Source: an uncultured Kangiella sp.
GTDB taxonomy: Bacteria; Pseudomonadota; Gammaproteobacteria; Enterobacterales; DSM-103792
Direction: 5' to 3'
Length of the DNA stretch: 61,438 nucleotides
Assembly (NCBI GenBank): GCA_946481205.1
Contig: CAMLNB010000002.1
Location: 1 to 61,438 of the forward strand
Part shown: piece after piece, positions 6,498-15,112 of the stretch
Numbering within the stretch: position 1 is the first letter of the stretch
Layout of the letters: each line of letters starts with the position of its first letter
Notes under the pieces: generated by a model
The model's input: only the letters and a program-made list of their open reading frames with translations
What the model was told of the DNA's origin: nothing
Databases searched by the model: none
Program-made: the position numbers and the translations under genes

Positions 6498-9281
6498 TTA
6501 CAGCTTCTTGTACAGCGCTTCGGCATCGGCCAGTTCACTGAATTCCTGCTTGCTTTCGAGCGCCGACTTCAGCAGTTTCTTGGCTTCAGCGGCATTGCCG
6601 AGTTTTTCATGGGCTAGCGCCGCGTGATACTTCATTTCGGCGTTGTCCGGTGCACCTTTCAGTGCGGCGTTGAACAGCTCTAGCGCTTTCTTGGCGTCGC
6701 CCAGCTTCAGATGGGCATAGCCTTGGGTGTCGAGAATGCTCGGCTGGGTCAGCTTCAGTGCTTCCAATTTGCCGAGGTAGGTTTTGGTATTGGCCTTGTC
6801 GCCCGACTCGGCATAAAGCCAAGTCATGTTGTTCAGCAGCACCGCGTCGGTCGGCAGCTTTTGTTCCAGCAGCTTGTATTGCTCAAACGCCTTGGGGTAG
6901 TTCTTCAGCTGTTGATAAATCAGCGCCAAACCAAAACGCGCGCCGCGGTCGTCCGGGTTTTGTTTCAACCAGTCGAGCAGCAGCGCATCGGCCGGTTGTT
7001 TGTTCGCCCGCACCATCGCCAGCGCGTGGCTATTGGCCAGGGAATAACTCGGCATCTGTTTGTAGGCTTTTTCATACGCCTTGGCCGCTTCGGCGTTCTT
7101 GCCTTCCGCGATCAGCGTGTCGGCTTCCAGCTGCTGGCCGATCACCAGATGCGGGAATTGCTTGATCAACTCAGCGGCACGCTGGTGTGCTTCGGCGAAG
7201 CGCTTGTCGCGCAGATCAATACGGGCAATCGCCAACATTGCCTGCCAGTGCTGCGGGTGGATGCGCAGCAAATCGGCCAAGGCTGCACTGGCGCCTTTGC
7301 GATCGCCGCTGTCTTCAAGCACATCGGCCAAGGCGAAGTAATATTCCGGCACTTTGTTGTTCAGCAGGATCGCTTTGCGGAACGACGAGATCGCCGAGCT
7401 GTTGTTTTTGTTGGCGCGCTGGGCAAGGCCCAGTGCCTGATGCGCGTCACCGGCATCCGGATTGGTGGCGACCATCTGCTGGGCAACAGCCAGTGCATCC
7501 ATCGGCTTGTTGGCTTGCAGCAGACGGCGCAAGTAGGCGTTGCCGGCCGCCAGCGAACGGTTGTCGAGATCCCAGGCTTTCTTCTGCCACTGCATACCTT
7601 GCTCGCGGTCGCCTTTGGCGTCATAGAGCTGCGACAGCTGCAGTGCGATGACATTCAGTGTCGGATTTTCTTTTTGCAGCGCATGCAGCTTCTTCAGTGC
7701 GGCATCGAAGTCCTTCTTGGCGACATCGACCCGGGCCTGGTTCAGGCGAGCAGTCAGGAATTCCGGCTTCAGCTTGACTGCTTGCTCGAACAGCTGCGCG
7801 GCGCGCGGCAGATCCTTGTTCGCCAGCTTGACCACACCAAGCATGTTGGCGGCCAGCGCGTTGTCCTTGTGTTTGGCATACAACTGCTCGGCGAGGGTGT
7901 TGGCTTTGTCGTTCTGCTTCTGCGACATGTAGGTCGAGACCAACATCAGGTCGCTGATCTGCAACTCAGCATTGTCCTGGGCAGCAGTTTCGAGTTGCGC
8001 AATCGCTTGGCCGGATTGGCCTTCCTGCAATTGCAGCAGCGCCAGACCGGTGCGCAGGTTGTCGGCATCCGGCGACAGTTCGACGGCGCGTTCCATCACT
8101 TCCGCCGCTTTGTCGAATTCTTGCAGCTGGATATACGCGGTGGCCTGGTACGCCATCAGCTGGACATCCTGCGGATGATTGCGCAGCGTTTCGGTGGCCA
8201 GACGCAGTGCATCTTTCGGCAGCCGCAGACCGAGTTTGGTTTGGATCTGCAGCTTGATCGCGCCGACATGGCCGGGTTTGGTTGCCAGCGCGCGCGCCAG
8301 CATGTCTTCGGCCTGACGCCAGTGCCGCTTCTGCACGTACAGATAACCTGCGAGCAATTGCGCTTCGGTGTAATTGGGCATGACCGACAGCGCTTGTTCC
8401 AGCGTGTTGATCGCTTCTTCCGGTTTTTGCTCCAACATTAGCGCTTTTGCTTTCAGGAACAAGCCGACCGGGTGCTTTGGTGTCGAGGCCAGCACGAGGT
8501 TGATATCGTTCCAGGCGTCTTTGACTTGGTTGAGGCTGATCTGGGCTTCGGCGCGGGCGAGTCGGATACGGGCATCGTTTGGTGCCAGATCGACGGCGGT
8601 GTTGATGGTTTTCATCGCCTCGTCTTTCTGGTTTTTCAGCACCAGCAGTTCAGTCAACAGCAGGTAGTTGTTGGTGAAGCTGGCATCCGCCTTGATCGCT
8701 TGCCGGATCAGCGTTTCGGCTTTGCCCAAGTCGTTGCGCAGCCGGGCAATCTGGGCCAGACCGTAGATCGCTTCGGCCTGATCCGGTTTCAGGCTGGTGG
8801 CTTGCAGCAGGGTTTTTTCGGCGTTCTCGATATTGCCTTGTTGCAGGATGGCGAGGCCGCGCAGACCGATGGTTTCGGCGCGGATCGCAACCGGGTCGCT
8901 GGCTTCTTCGGCGAGGTTGTCGAGGATCTGCTGCGGCTGGTACATCGACAGCCACGTCCGGCCGAGATTTTTCTGCCAGCGATTCTTCGGTGCTTTGAGT
9001 TGCCGGGCTTTGTCGTATTCTTTTTCTGCTGCCGGCATGTTGCCGTCCTGGTAATACAGATCGGCCAGCAGCAGTCGTGCTTCGATGCTTTCCGGCTTTT
9101 CCTGCAGGGCATTGCGCAGTTCAATGACCGCGCCACGGGTATCTTTTTCTTTCAGCAGTTTCTGGGCTTTGTCCCAAGCTTCTTGGTAATCGTCCGCGAA
9201 TGTAACGCCGGTGCACAGTGCACTGAGGCAGAGCGCGAGCGCCGAACGGCGCAGTTGGGCAGGCAAGACCTTGTGGTTCAT
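6498..9281 (-). CDS. prsT: PEP-CTERM system TPR-repeat protein PrsT
   Basis: This 927-residue exported protein is made almost entirely of tetratricopeptide repeats after a signal peptide ending near TFADD. Repeat signatures such as AEAIYGLAQIARL, YYFALADVLEDSG and HAALAHEKLGNAAEA recur every 34 residues. Length and position match PrsT (TIGR02917), described in the family as a lipoprotein. Here the cysteines of the signal region (LCLSALCTG) do not form a good lipobox, so cleavage by signal peptidase I is at least as likely. AAGGAG precedes the ATG. It is the last gene of the protease-prsK-prsR-prsT series, 69 bases after prsR. The family is tied by co-occurrence to exosortase A; its molecular role is not established. 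Confidence 0.9.
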   Translation of the reverse strand: MNHKVLPAQLRRSALALCLSALCTGVTFADDYQEAWDKAQKLLKEKDTRGAVIELRNALQEKPESIEARLLLADLYYQDGNMPAAEKEYDKARQLKAPKNRWQKNLGRTWLSMYQPQQILDNLAEEASDPVAIRAETIGLRGLAILQQGNIENAEKTLLQATSLKPDQAEAIYGLAQIARLRNDLGKAETLIRQAIKADASFTNNYLLLTELLVLKNQKDEAMKTINTAVDLAPNDARIRLARAEAQISLNQVKDAWNDINLVLASTPKHPVGLFLKAKALMLEQKPEEAINTLEQALSVMPNYTEAQLLAGYLYVQKRHWRQAEDMLARALATKPGHVGAIKLQIQTKLGLRLPKDALRLATETLRNHPQDVQLMAYQATAYIQLQEFDKAAEVMERAVELSPDADNLRTGLALLQLQEGQSGQAIAQLETAAQDNAELQISDLMLVSTYMSQKQNDKANTLAEQLYAKHKDNALAANMLGVVKLANKDLPRAAQLFEQAVKLKPEFLTARLNQARVDVAKKDFDAALKKLHALQKENPTLNVIALQLSQLYDAKGDREQGMQWQKKAWDLDNRSLAAGNAYLRRLLQANKPMDALAVAQQMVATNPDAGDAHQALGLAQRANKNNSSAISSFRKAILLNNKVPEYYFALADVLEDSGDRKGASAALADLLRIHPQHWQAMLAIARIDLRDKRFAEAHQRAAELIKQFPHLVIGQQLEADTLIAEGKNAEAAKAYEKAYKQMPSYSLANSHALAMVRANKQPADALLLDWLKQNPDDRGARFGLALIYQQLKNYPKAFEQYKLLEQKLPTDAVLLNNMTWLYAESGDKANTKTYLGKLEALKLTQPSILDTQGYAHLKLGDAKKALELFNAALKGAPDNAEMKYHAALAHEKLGNAAEAKKLLKSALESKQEFSELADAEALYKKL

Positions 9282-9350
9282 AAGCAGCTCCTTATGGTCC
9301 GTTTTGGCAACGGTATGCCGTTATCCGTAAGCGCGTCGGGAATGGCGCTC

Positions 9351-10742
9351 TCAATGGCTGCGCGCGACCAACTGATCGTTGTCGTGCAAATGATACTTGT
9401 CGACCAGCGCATACAGGGTCGGTCGAGTGATGCCGAGCAGTTCCGCGGCGCGTGACATATTGCCTTCGGCATGCGACAGCGCGCGCAACACCGCCTCGGT
9501 TTCGGCGTGCTCACGTACCTGACGCAGGTTCAGCGGCAGATCGCGCGACAGGCTTGGCTTCAGCTGCAAATCATCGGCCGAGATATGGCTGTCTTCGGCC
9601 ATGATCACTGCGCGCTTGATGCGGTTCTCCAGCTCGCGGACATTGCCGGGCCAGGCGTGTGATTCCATCGCGGCGATGGCGTCGTCGCGGAAGCCGCGAA
9701 TATGCCGGTGCAGCTGTTCGTTGAACTTTTGCAGGAAGGCCCGCGCCAGCAGAATCACGTCGCCACTGCGCGCCGACAACGGCGGAATATCGACCGTGAT
9801 TTCACTGAGCCGGTAATACAAATCCTCACGGAAGGTTTCCGTTTTGACCATTTCCGGCAGGCTGCGATGGGTCGCGCAGATGACCCGGACATCGACCGGA
9901 ATCTCTTCCCGGCCGCCTATGCGTTCAATCACCCGCTCCTGCAAAAAGCGCAGCAGCTTGGCTTGCAATGCCATGGGCAGATCGCCAATCTCATCGAGGA
10001 ACAGCGTGCCACCATCGGCGTATTCGATCTTGCCTTTGGTTTGCCGAGCAGCGCCGGTGAAGGCGCCTTTTTCGTAGCCGAACAACTCGCTTTCGAGCAG
10101 GTTTTCCGGGATCGCGGCGCAGTTGATTGCAACCAGTCTGCTGTTGGTGCGCGGGCTCAGTTCATGGACGGCGCGAGCGATGATTTCCTTGCCGGTACCG
10201 GAGTCGCCGAGCAGCAGCACCGTCAGATCGGTCGGGGCGACTTTTTCCACCATGCGGCAGACTTTCGCCATTTCCGGCGAGCCGGCGATGATGCCGGCCA
10301 GCGGCGCGCTGTTGGCTTTCTTTTGCAGCTGGCGGTTTTCATCTTCCAGCGCATGCAGATGGAACGCGCGCTGGACGATCAGCGACAACGTGCTGGCATC
10401 GATGGGTTTCTGGTAATAGTCGTAGGCACCGAGGCTGATGGCCTTGAGCGCATTCTCGCGCTCGTCATTGCCGGTGACGACGATGATTTTGGTGTGCGGC
10501 GCCAGCCGCAAAATGGCTTGCAGCGTCGCCAGGCCTTCGGAGGCGTTGGCTGCGTCGGGCGGCAGGCCCAGATCAAGGGTAACGACTTGCGGTTCGAATC
10601 GGCGTACCGCGGCAATTGCTTCTTCGCGGTTGCCGGCGACGGTGACGTCGCAGTCTTCAAAACACCAGCGCAGCTGGCTTTGCAGGCCGGGGTCGTCCTC
10701 GACCACCAATAGCCGCTTCTGACTCCTGTCCAAGCTTCCCAT
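9351..10742 (-). CDS. prsR: PEP-CTERM-box response regulator PrsR (sigma-54 activator)
   Basis: A 463-residue NtrC-type regulator. The N-terminal receiver domain has the acidic pair near residue 16 and the likely phosphorylated Asp57 in VVTLDLGLP. The central AAA+ domain has Walker A GDSGTGKE and the GAFTGA loop that contacts sigma-54. The C-terminal Fis-type helix-turn-helix is GNMSRAAELLGITRPTLYAL. It matches PrsR (TIGR02915), thought to switch on sigma-54 promoters of PEP-CTERM genes when phosphorylated by PrsK. ATG at 10742 and GTG at 10745 are both possible starts behind an AGGGA. prsK lies 173 bases upstream on the same strand. I found no convincing -24/-12 promoter in the intergenic regions I scanned, so its targets are probably elsewhere. 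Confidence 0.93.
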   Translation of the reverse strand: MGSLDRSQKRLLVVEDDPGLQSQLRWCFEDCDVTVAGNREEAIAAVRRFEPQVVTLDLGLPPDAANASEGLATLQAILRLAPHTKIIVVTGNDERENALKAISLGAYDYYQKPIDASTLSLIVQRAFHLHALEDENRQLQKKANSAPLAGIIAGSPEMAKVCRMVEKVAPTDLTVLLLGDSGTGKEIIARAVHELSPRTNSRLVAINCAAIPENLLESELFGYEKGAFTGAARQTKGKIEYADGGTLFLDEIGDLPMALQAKLLRFLQERVIERIGGREEIPVDVRVICATHRSLPEMVKTETFREDLYYRLSEITVDIPPLSARSGDVILLARAFLQKFNEQLHRHIRGFRDDAIAAMESHAWPGNVRELENRIKRAVIMAEDSHISADDLQLKPSLSRDLPLNLRQVREHAETEAVLRALSHAEGNMSRAAELLGITRPTLYALVDKYHLHDNDQLVARSH

Positions 10743-10915
10743 CACTCATTTCCCTGTGTCTTGCTACCCGGCTTCAGGCCGGGCTGTCCTCGGGCGGCAG
10801 GCGCCGCCGGTCTGGCTCGTCGCGTACGGTACAGCGATCGCACTGCCGGCTCAGACCGACAGCAAGTGTATAAGAATTTTACAGCAGTGTCCGTAGCTTT
10901 TACCCCGACCCGGTC

Positions 10916-13036
10916 TCAGCCCGCATCGAGTACCCGGGCCAGCCGCAAGGTGAACTGGCTGCCTTGGCCAAGGCTGCTGCTGACGCTGAGCTCGCCGCCG
11001 AAACTGCGGATGGTCTCGCGCGCCTGATAGACGCCGATGCCCATGCCGGCATTGCCCTTGGTGGTCATGAACGGTTTGAACAGCTGCTGGCGAACGAAGT
11101 CAGCACTCATGCCAGTGCCAGTATCGCGGATGTGCAGCAGCAGATCCTGACCATCAAGGCCAGCGCTAATAACGATCTGGCCATCGTCCGGGGTTGCGTC
11201 CTGGGCGTTCTGGATCAGGTGTTGCAGCACCGCCAGTAGCCGCTCATGGTCGGCTCGGACCCGTTCGTTCGGGATGGCCTCGGCGCGCGGTTGCGGCTGG
11301 CGGTCATTGCACTGGCGGATGGCTTCGGTGACCACGTTGGCCAGCATCACCTCGCTGGTGGCGGCCGCGTCCAGCGAGCCTTTGCGCAGCGCCGCCAGCA
11401 TCCGCTGCATCTTGCCGGTGGCGTTGTCGACGGTCTGGATGGCGTCGTCGATGAAGGCGGGATTGTGCCGGTGTCGGTCGGCATTGCTGACGATCAACTG
11501 CAGCTGCGCGGCGACGTTTTTCAGATCGTGGACGACGAACGCACTGAGCCGGTTGAACGCTTCGAATTGGCGTGCTTCGACCAATGCCAGCGTCGTCTGG
11601 TAAAGCGCCAAGTAGGACGCGACTTGGCCGGCGGCGGTTTTCAGCAAATCGCGCACTTCCCAATTGATATTGCGCTGAGCACGCGACTTGGCCAGCAGCA
11701 TGATGCCGATCAGGTGCGCCTGGGCTTCGCGCTGGCTGCCGGCACTGGCAGCTTGTTCGCCGTGGCGCAGCGGTACAATCAGCCAGCCGTTTTGCAACTG
11801 AAACCACCAGTTCGGCAAATTCAGTTCCGAATAGCGTTCCGGGAATTGCTGGTATTCACTGAGCTCGATAATCCAGCCCGTCTGCGCCATGAAATTCAGC
11901 AAACTGGAATCCGGTTTGGCGTCGAATTCCTTGCCCGGCGCCATGCACCAGTGCTCGGCAAATTCGGCACGTTTGCCGTCGCGCGGATCGTCGCGGCAAA
12001 GCCAGAGCATGCCGGCTGGCGAATCGACCATCTCGGCCAGCGCGCGGATCGCCCGTTCATGGATGCCGCCGCCACCTTCTTCGCCGGCCAGGGTCCGGTT
12101 CAGCCGCAGCCATTCTTCGCGGTAATCGTATTGGTAATTGAAGAAATGCTTGTTGATGAACACTTTGATGCGTGCACGCACCTGGCCGGAAATGGCGACC
12201 ACCAACAGCACGATCAGCGCCAGCGCCAAGAAGACAATCCTCAGCGCATCACCGAACTCGGCATTGGTGCTGCGAATGTAGAAGCCGACCACGGCCATCA
12301 GCAGCAGATAACCACCGGCAGCGAGCACCGAGACCGAGCGCAGCATCAGGCCGCGCGAGATGAACAGATCGATCGACCAACGCGGATTGCGCGCCACCGC
12401 AACCGCCAGCAGTGGCACCGCCGCTGCGTAAACAAAACCGCGGGCCGCTTCGATGTTGGCGGCAATGGCGCGGAACAGCAGCGCATCCGAGTACAGATAA
12501 AAATCGTAGATAAAACCGACCGCCAAACCGAGGCAAAGAAACTTGATGCCCCAGCGCTGTTCCGGTCGCGTGCGCCGATACAGCTGCTCGGTCAGCACGC
12601 CGCTGCCAAGCGCCAGCACCAGCATGCCGAGCTGGTGCAACGGCACCCCGACGACGATGCTCAGCGCGACATCGATGACCGGGACCAGCGTCGCCAAGGT
12701 CAGCACCAGCACAACTGCCAGCAGCGCCAGCAACAGCCGGCGATACCAGCGCACCGCCTGACCTTCGGCTTGTACCAGCGGCTGCCAGAGTTCGCGCAGC
12801 AGCAGCAACCAGCCAAAATAGCGCAGCGTTTCAAAGCCGCCATACAACACCGCGGTCAACGGCGTCTGTTGCAAATGAAACGCGCAGGCGGCGGTTGTCC
12901 AGGCCAGCTGCAAGATCAGCGCCAGCAACAACCATTTGCCGGTCAGCCGGCCGCGCCAGCGCGATGCCAACAACAGGGCCAGTGCCGCAAACGCCAGCGT
13001 TGCAGCGGCGTAACCGATGGCGGCAAAAATGCTCAT
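10916..13036 (-). CDS. prsK: PEP-CTERM system sensor histidine kinase PrsK
   Basis: A 706-residue membrane kinase. About ten hydrophobic segments fill the first 300 residues; a GAF-like region follows (PAGMLWLC, YQQFPERYSELNLP). Near residue 500 is the H-box VVHDLKNVAAQLQLIVSN with the phosphate-accepting His. The ATP-binding domain includes IQNAQDA, DTGTGMS and a G-box GNAGMGIGVYQARE. This order matches PrsK (TIGR02916), the partner of PrsR. AGGAGG precedes the ATG. It starts 52 bases after the stop of the serine protease gene on the same strand, and prsR follows, which suggests one operon. The sensed signal is unknown. Confidence 0.92.
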   Translation of the reverse strand: MSIFAAIGYAAATLAFAALALLLASRWRGRLTGKWLLLALILQLAWTTAACAFHLQQTPLTAVLYGGFETLRYFGWLLLLRELWQPLVQAEGQAVRWYRRLLLALLAVVLVLTLATLVPVIDVALSIVVGVPLHQLGMLVLALGSGVLTEQLYRRTRPEQRWGIKFLCLGLAVGFIYDFYLYSDALLFRAIAANIEAARGFVYAAAVPLLAVAVARNPRWSIDLFISRGLMLRSVSVLAAGGYLLLMAVVGFYIRSTNAEFGDALRIVFLALALIVLLVVAISGQVRARIKVFINKHFFNYQYDYREEWLRLNRTLAGEEGGGGIHERAIRALAEMVDSPAGMLWLCRDDPRDGKRAEFAEHWCMAPGKEFDAKPDSSLLNFMAQTGWIIELSEYQQFPERYSELNLPNWWFQLQNGWLIVPLRHGEQAASAGSQREAQAHLIGIMLLAKSRAQRNINWEVRDLLKTAAGQVASYLALYQTTLALVEARQFEAFNRLSAFVVHDLKNVAAQLQLIVSNADRHRHNPAFIDDAIQTVDNATGKMQRMLAALRKGSLDAAATSEVMLANVVTEAIRQCNDRQPQPRAEAIPNERVRADHERLLAVLQHLIQNAQDATPDDGQIVISAGLDGQDLLLHIRDTGTGMSADFVRQQLFKPFMTTKGNAGMGIGVYQARETIRSFGGELSVSSSLGQGSQFTLRLARVLDAG

Positions 13037-13088
13037 GACAACAACCTCCTGCGCGCGGCAAAAACCGCGTCCTGTTGCCGCAGATCGA

Positions 13089-13895
13089 TCACGGCGTTAT
13101 CGCATCCAGCAGCGGCAACACATGCTTGACTGGAATGGCGTAAGTAATCGCGGTCGGGCTGCTCAGGGCCGATTCTTTGCTTTCTTTGATCAACACCGAA
13201 TTGATCACGCCGACCACGGCGCCATCGCTGATGCGATAGACCGGGCTGCCGCTGTTGCCAGGGTAGGCGATGGCATCGAGTTGATAAATCGGATACGGAT
13301 CTTTGAGGCGCCGAATCGTCGCGGCATTGAGTTCGGACGCTGAGCCGGCCGGAATCGCCACCGGTGCGATGTTGGCGACCATTGCCCGCGTGCTGGTCGG
13401 ATACAAGCCAAGCACATGGCCGAGCGGAAAACCGGTGAACAGCAGATCATCACCTTCTTGCACCGGCGTTGTCGCATCCAGCGTCAAGGCCGGCAGCGGT
13501 GAGCCTTCCATGCGCAGCAGCGCCAGATCGTGCTCCGGATCGCTGCGCAGCACGCGCGCGGTGCGGGTCTGGCTGTTGTCGCCGATGCCGATAAAAATGA
13601 CCAGCGTTTCGTACTGCTCCTGCGCCAGCGCTGTCGGCAGGACATGGTGATTGGTGATGACGTGGCGGCCGTCGGCAATGACAAAACCGGTGCCACGGAT
13701 CGCGCCGGGTGGCCGCCGGGTCGGCAGCAAGGTGCCGACGCCGACCACCGCGCGTTTGGCGCTGGCAATGCGCTCCGGCACGCTGATCGGTGCCCGATTG
13801 CCCAGCTCATTGGCCGGCACCGGTGCCGGCAGTGTCAGCGTGGTAAGCAAGGCCAACATCGGCAAAAGTGCGATCCGGTTGCCTGTGGTTTTCAT
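13089..13895 (-). CDS. Exported trypsin-like serine protease
   Basis: From the ATG at 13895, which has an AGGAG eight bases upstream, the protein has 268 residues. A signal peptide ends near APVPANE. The catalytic triad of chymotrypsin/trypsin-type proteases is visible: His in VITNHHVLP, Asp in PEHDLALLR and Ser in YPGNSGSPVY. There is no PDZ domain after the protease domain, unlike DegP or DegS. It probably acts in the periplasm. Its place directly upstream of prsK suggests a link to the PEP-CTERM signalling pathway, either processing a secreted protein or generating a signal. This is inferred from position only. Confidence 0.85.
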   Translation of the reverse strand: MKTTGNRIALLPMLALLTTLTLPAPVPANELGNRAPISVPERIASAKRAVVGVGTLLPTRRPPGAIRGTGFVIADGRHVITNHHVLPTALAQEQYETLVIFIGIGDNSQTRTARVLRSDPEHDLALLRMEGSPLPALTLDATTPVQEGDDLLFTGFPLGHVLGLYPTSTRAMVANIAPVAIPAGSASELNAATIRRLKDPYPIYQLDAIAYPGNSGSPVYRISDGAVVGVINSVLIKESKESALSSPTAITYAIPVKHVLPLLDAITP

Positions 13896-13993
13896 ACCTG
13901 CTCCTGCAGCGCCCTGTTTTTGCCACAATCGTCTTCTGCAACAAGCGCTTTCCACAACCATCACTTTACGCAACCCCATGCACCGGAAACGGC

Positions 13994-14024
13994 TTGAGGC
14001 GATCCGGCCCAGACACGTTACAAT
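13994..14024 (+). promoter_or_regulatory. Candidate sigma-70 promoter for the deacetylase gene
   Basis: TTGAGG (13994-13999) and TACAAT (14019-14024) are separated by 19 bases, in the 207-base region between the divergent protease and deacetylase genes. The -10 box is good; the spacing is long. Confidence 0.35.
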
Positions 14025-14102
14025 GGCCGCCATTGACCAACCGCAGGGACGGTGGCCGCTGAGATTGATCGCACCGGCAAGCCACGCCTGGAGTTTTCAC
14101 GG

Positions 14103-15053
14103 ATGAGTTTCGCGTTTCGCTGTGCCTATCGTCTGCGCTTGCTGCCGCAGCGTCATCATGTGTTCATTTTTCACCGCGTGGTCGAAAGCCGCGACCCGCT
14201 CATGCGCTTGACGCCAACCGTCGCCGAATTTCGCCACCAACTCGACCGCATTCGCGCCGCGTTCACTGTCATCCCGCTGGCCGACAGCCTCAACCGCCAA
14301 CCCAATGCCACGCCCACCGCCAGCATCACGTTTGATGATGGCTACCGCGACAACCACGATCTGGTCCTGCCGCTGCTGCAACAGTTCGGTCTGCACGCCA
14401 CGTTCTTCATCGCCACCGCGTTCACCGACGGCGATCTGATGTGGAATGACTGGCTGACCGAAACGGTGCGGCAACAACCGAACGGCTTGCTCGACCTCAG
14501 CCGTTTCGGTCTCGGTCACCACGCGCTCAGCGCCGACCTCGATCAACGCCGCAGCGTGCTCGGTCCGCTGCGCCAGCAACTCAAGTATCTGCCCGGCAGC
14601 GAACGCAGCGCGGTCGTTGCCCACTTGCGGACGTTGGTGCCGAACCCGCCGCGGCTGATGATGAATGCCGACGAGCTGCGTGCGATGCAGCGCGCCGGCA
14701 TGGGCCTCGGTGGCCACACGCATGACCACCATGTCTTGGCAACGCTGACCACCGACGAAGCGCGTTGGCAAATCCAGCACAACCGTGATCGGCTGACCGA
14801 ACTGCTCGGCGTCGTCCCGACCCTGTTCGCCTACCCGAACGGCAAACCGAGCACCGATTACCGCCGCGAACACGTGCAGCTGATCCGTGACGCCGGTTAT
14901 CACGCCGCCTGGACCACCGAACACGGCGCCTGGAACGGCCAAACCGATCGTTTCCAGATCCCGCGCTTCAGCCCGTATCGCTGGGATACGCTGGGCTTTT
15001 CCAAGCAACTGGCTGAGGTCAGTTTTCGCCAGCCAGTCTTGCTATCCGCGTAA
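14103..15053 (+). CDS. Polysaccharide deacetylase (NodB-like)
   Basis: A 316-residue protein with the carbohydrate esterase family 4 motifs: TFDDGYRDNHD (the first Asp would be the base and the second the metal ligand), GGHTHDHHVL (two metal-binding His) and LFAYPNGKPS. It should remove N-acetyl or O-acetyl groups from a polysaccharide. The start at 14103 has GGAG 12 bases upstream. A GTG at 14052 with AGGGA just before it is a possible longer start. It is the first of three deacetylases in the window (see 22368 and 44508) and converges on the AsnB-like gene. No secretion signal is obvious, so it may act on lipid-linked intermediates or be anchored by other means. Confidence 0.82.
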   Translation: MSFAFRCAYRLRLLPQRHHVFIFHRVVESRDPLMRLTPTVAEFRHQLDRIRAAFTVIPLADSLNRQPNATPTASITFDDGYRDNHDLVLPLLQQFGLHATFFIATAFTDGDLMWNDWLTETVRQQPNGLLDLSRFGLGHHALSADLDQRRSVLGPLRQQLKYLPGSERSAVVAHLRTLVPNPPRLMMNADELRAMQRAGMGLGGHTHDHHVLATLTTDEARWQIQHNRDRLTELLGVVPTLFAYPNGKPSTDYRREHVQLIRDAGYHAAWTTEHGAWNGQTDRFQIPRFSPYRWDTLGFSKQLAEVSFRQPVLLSA

Positions 15054-15112
15054 CGCGCACGGTGTGCACAAGCGGCGTAGCGTCGGCCCTCACGCGCACC
15101 GCAACGACAATG

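Noticed and set aside
6711..8441. Open frame of 576 codons on the plus strand
   Set aside because: It lies fully antisense to the TPR repeats of prsT; its apparent periodicity is the mirror of the repeat DNA.
10766..10786. Hairpin CCCGGC/GCCGGG between prsK and prsR as a terminator
   Set aside because: The stem is short and no T-run follows on the minus strand, so read-through into prsR is expected.
11246..13129. Long open frame (627 codons) on the plus strand
   Set aside because: It is antisense to prsK, whose kinase motifs are clear. Its product is rich in Gln, Arg and His with no domain, as expected for the reverse of a GC-rich gene.
13911..13925. Sigma-54-like TGGCA-N8-GC on the minus strand upstream of the protease gene
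   Set aside because: The GG-to-GC spacing is right but the -12 element lacks TT, and the transcript would begin inside the ribosome-binding site.
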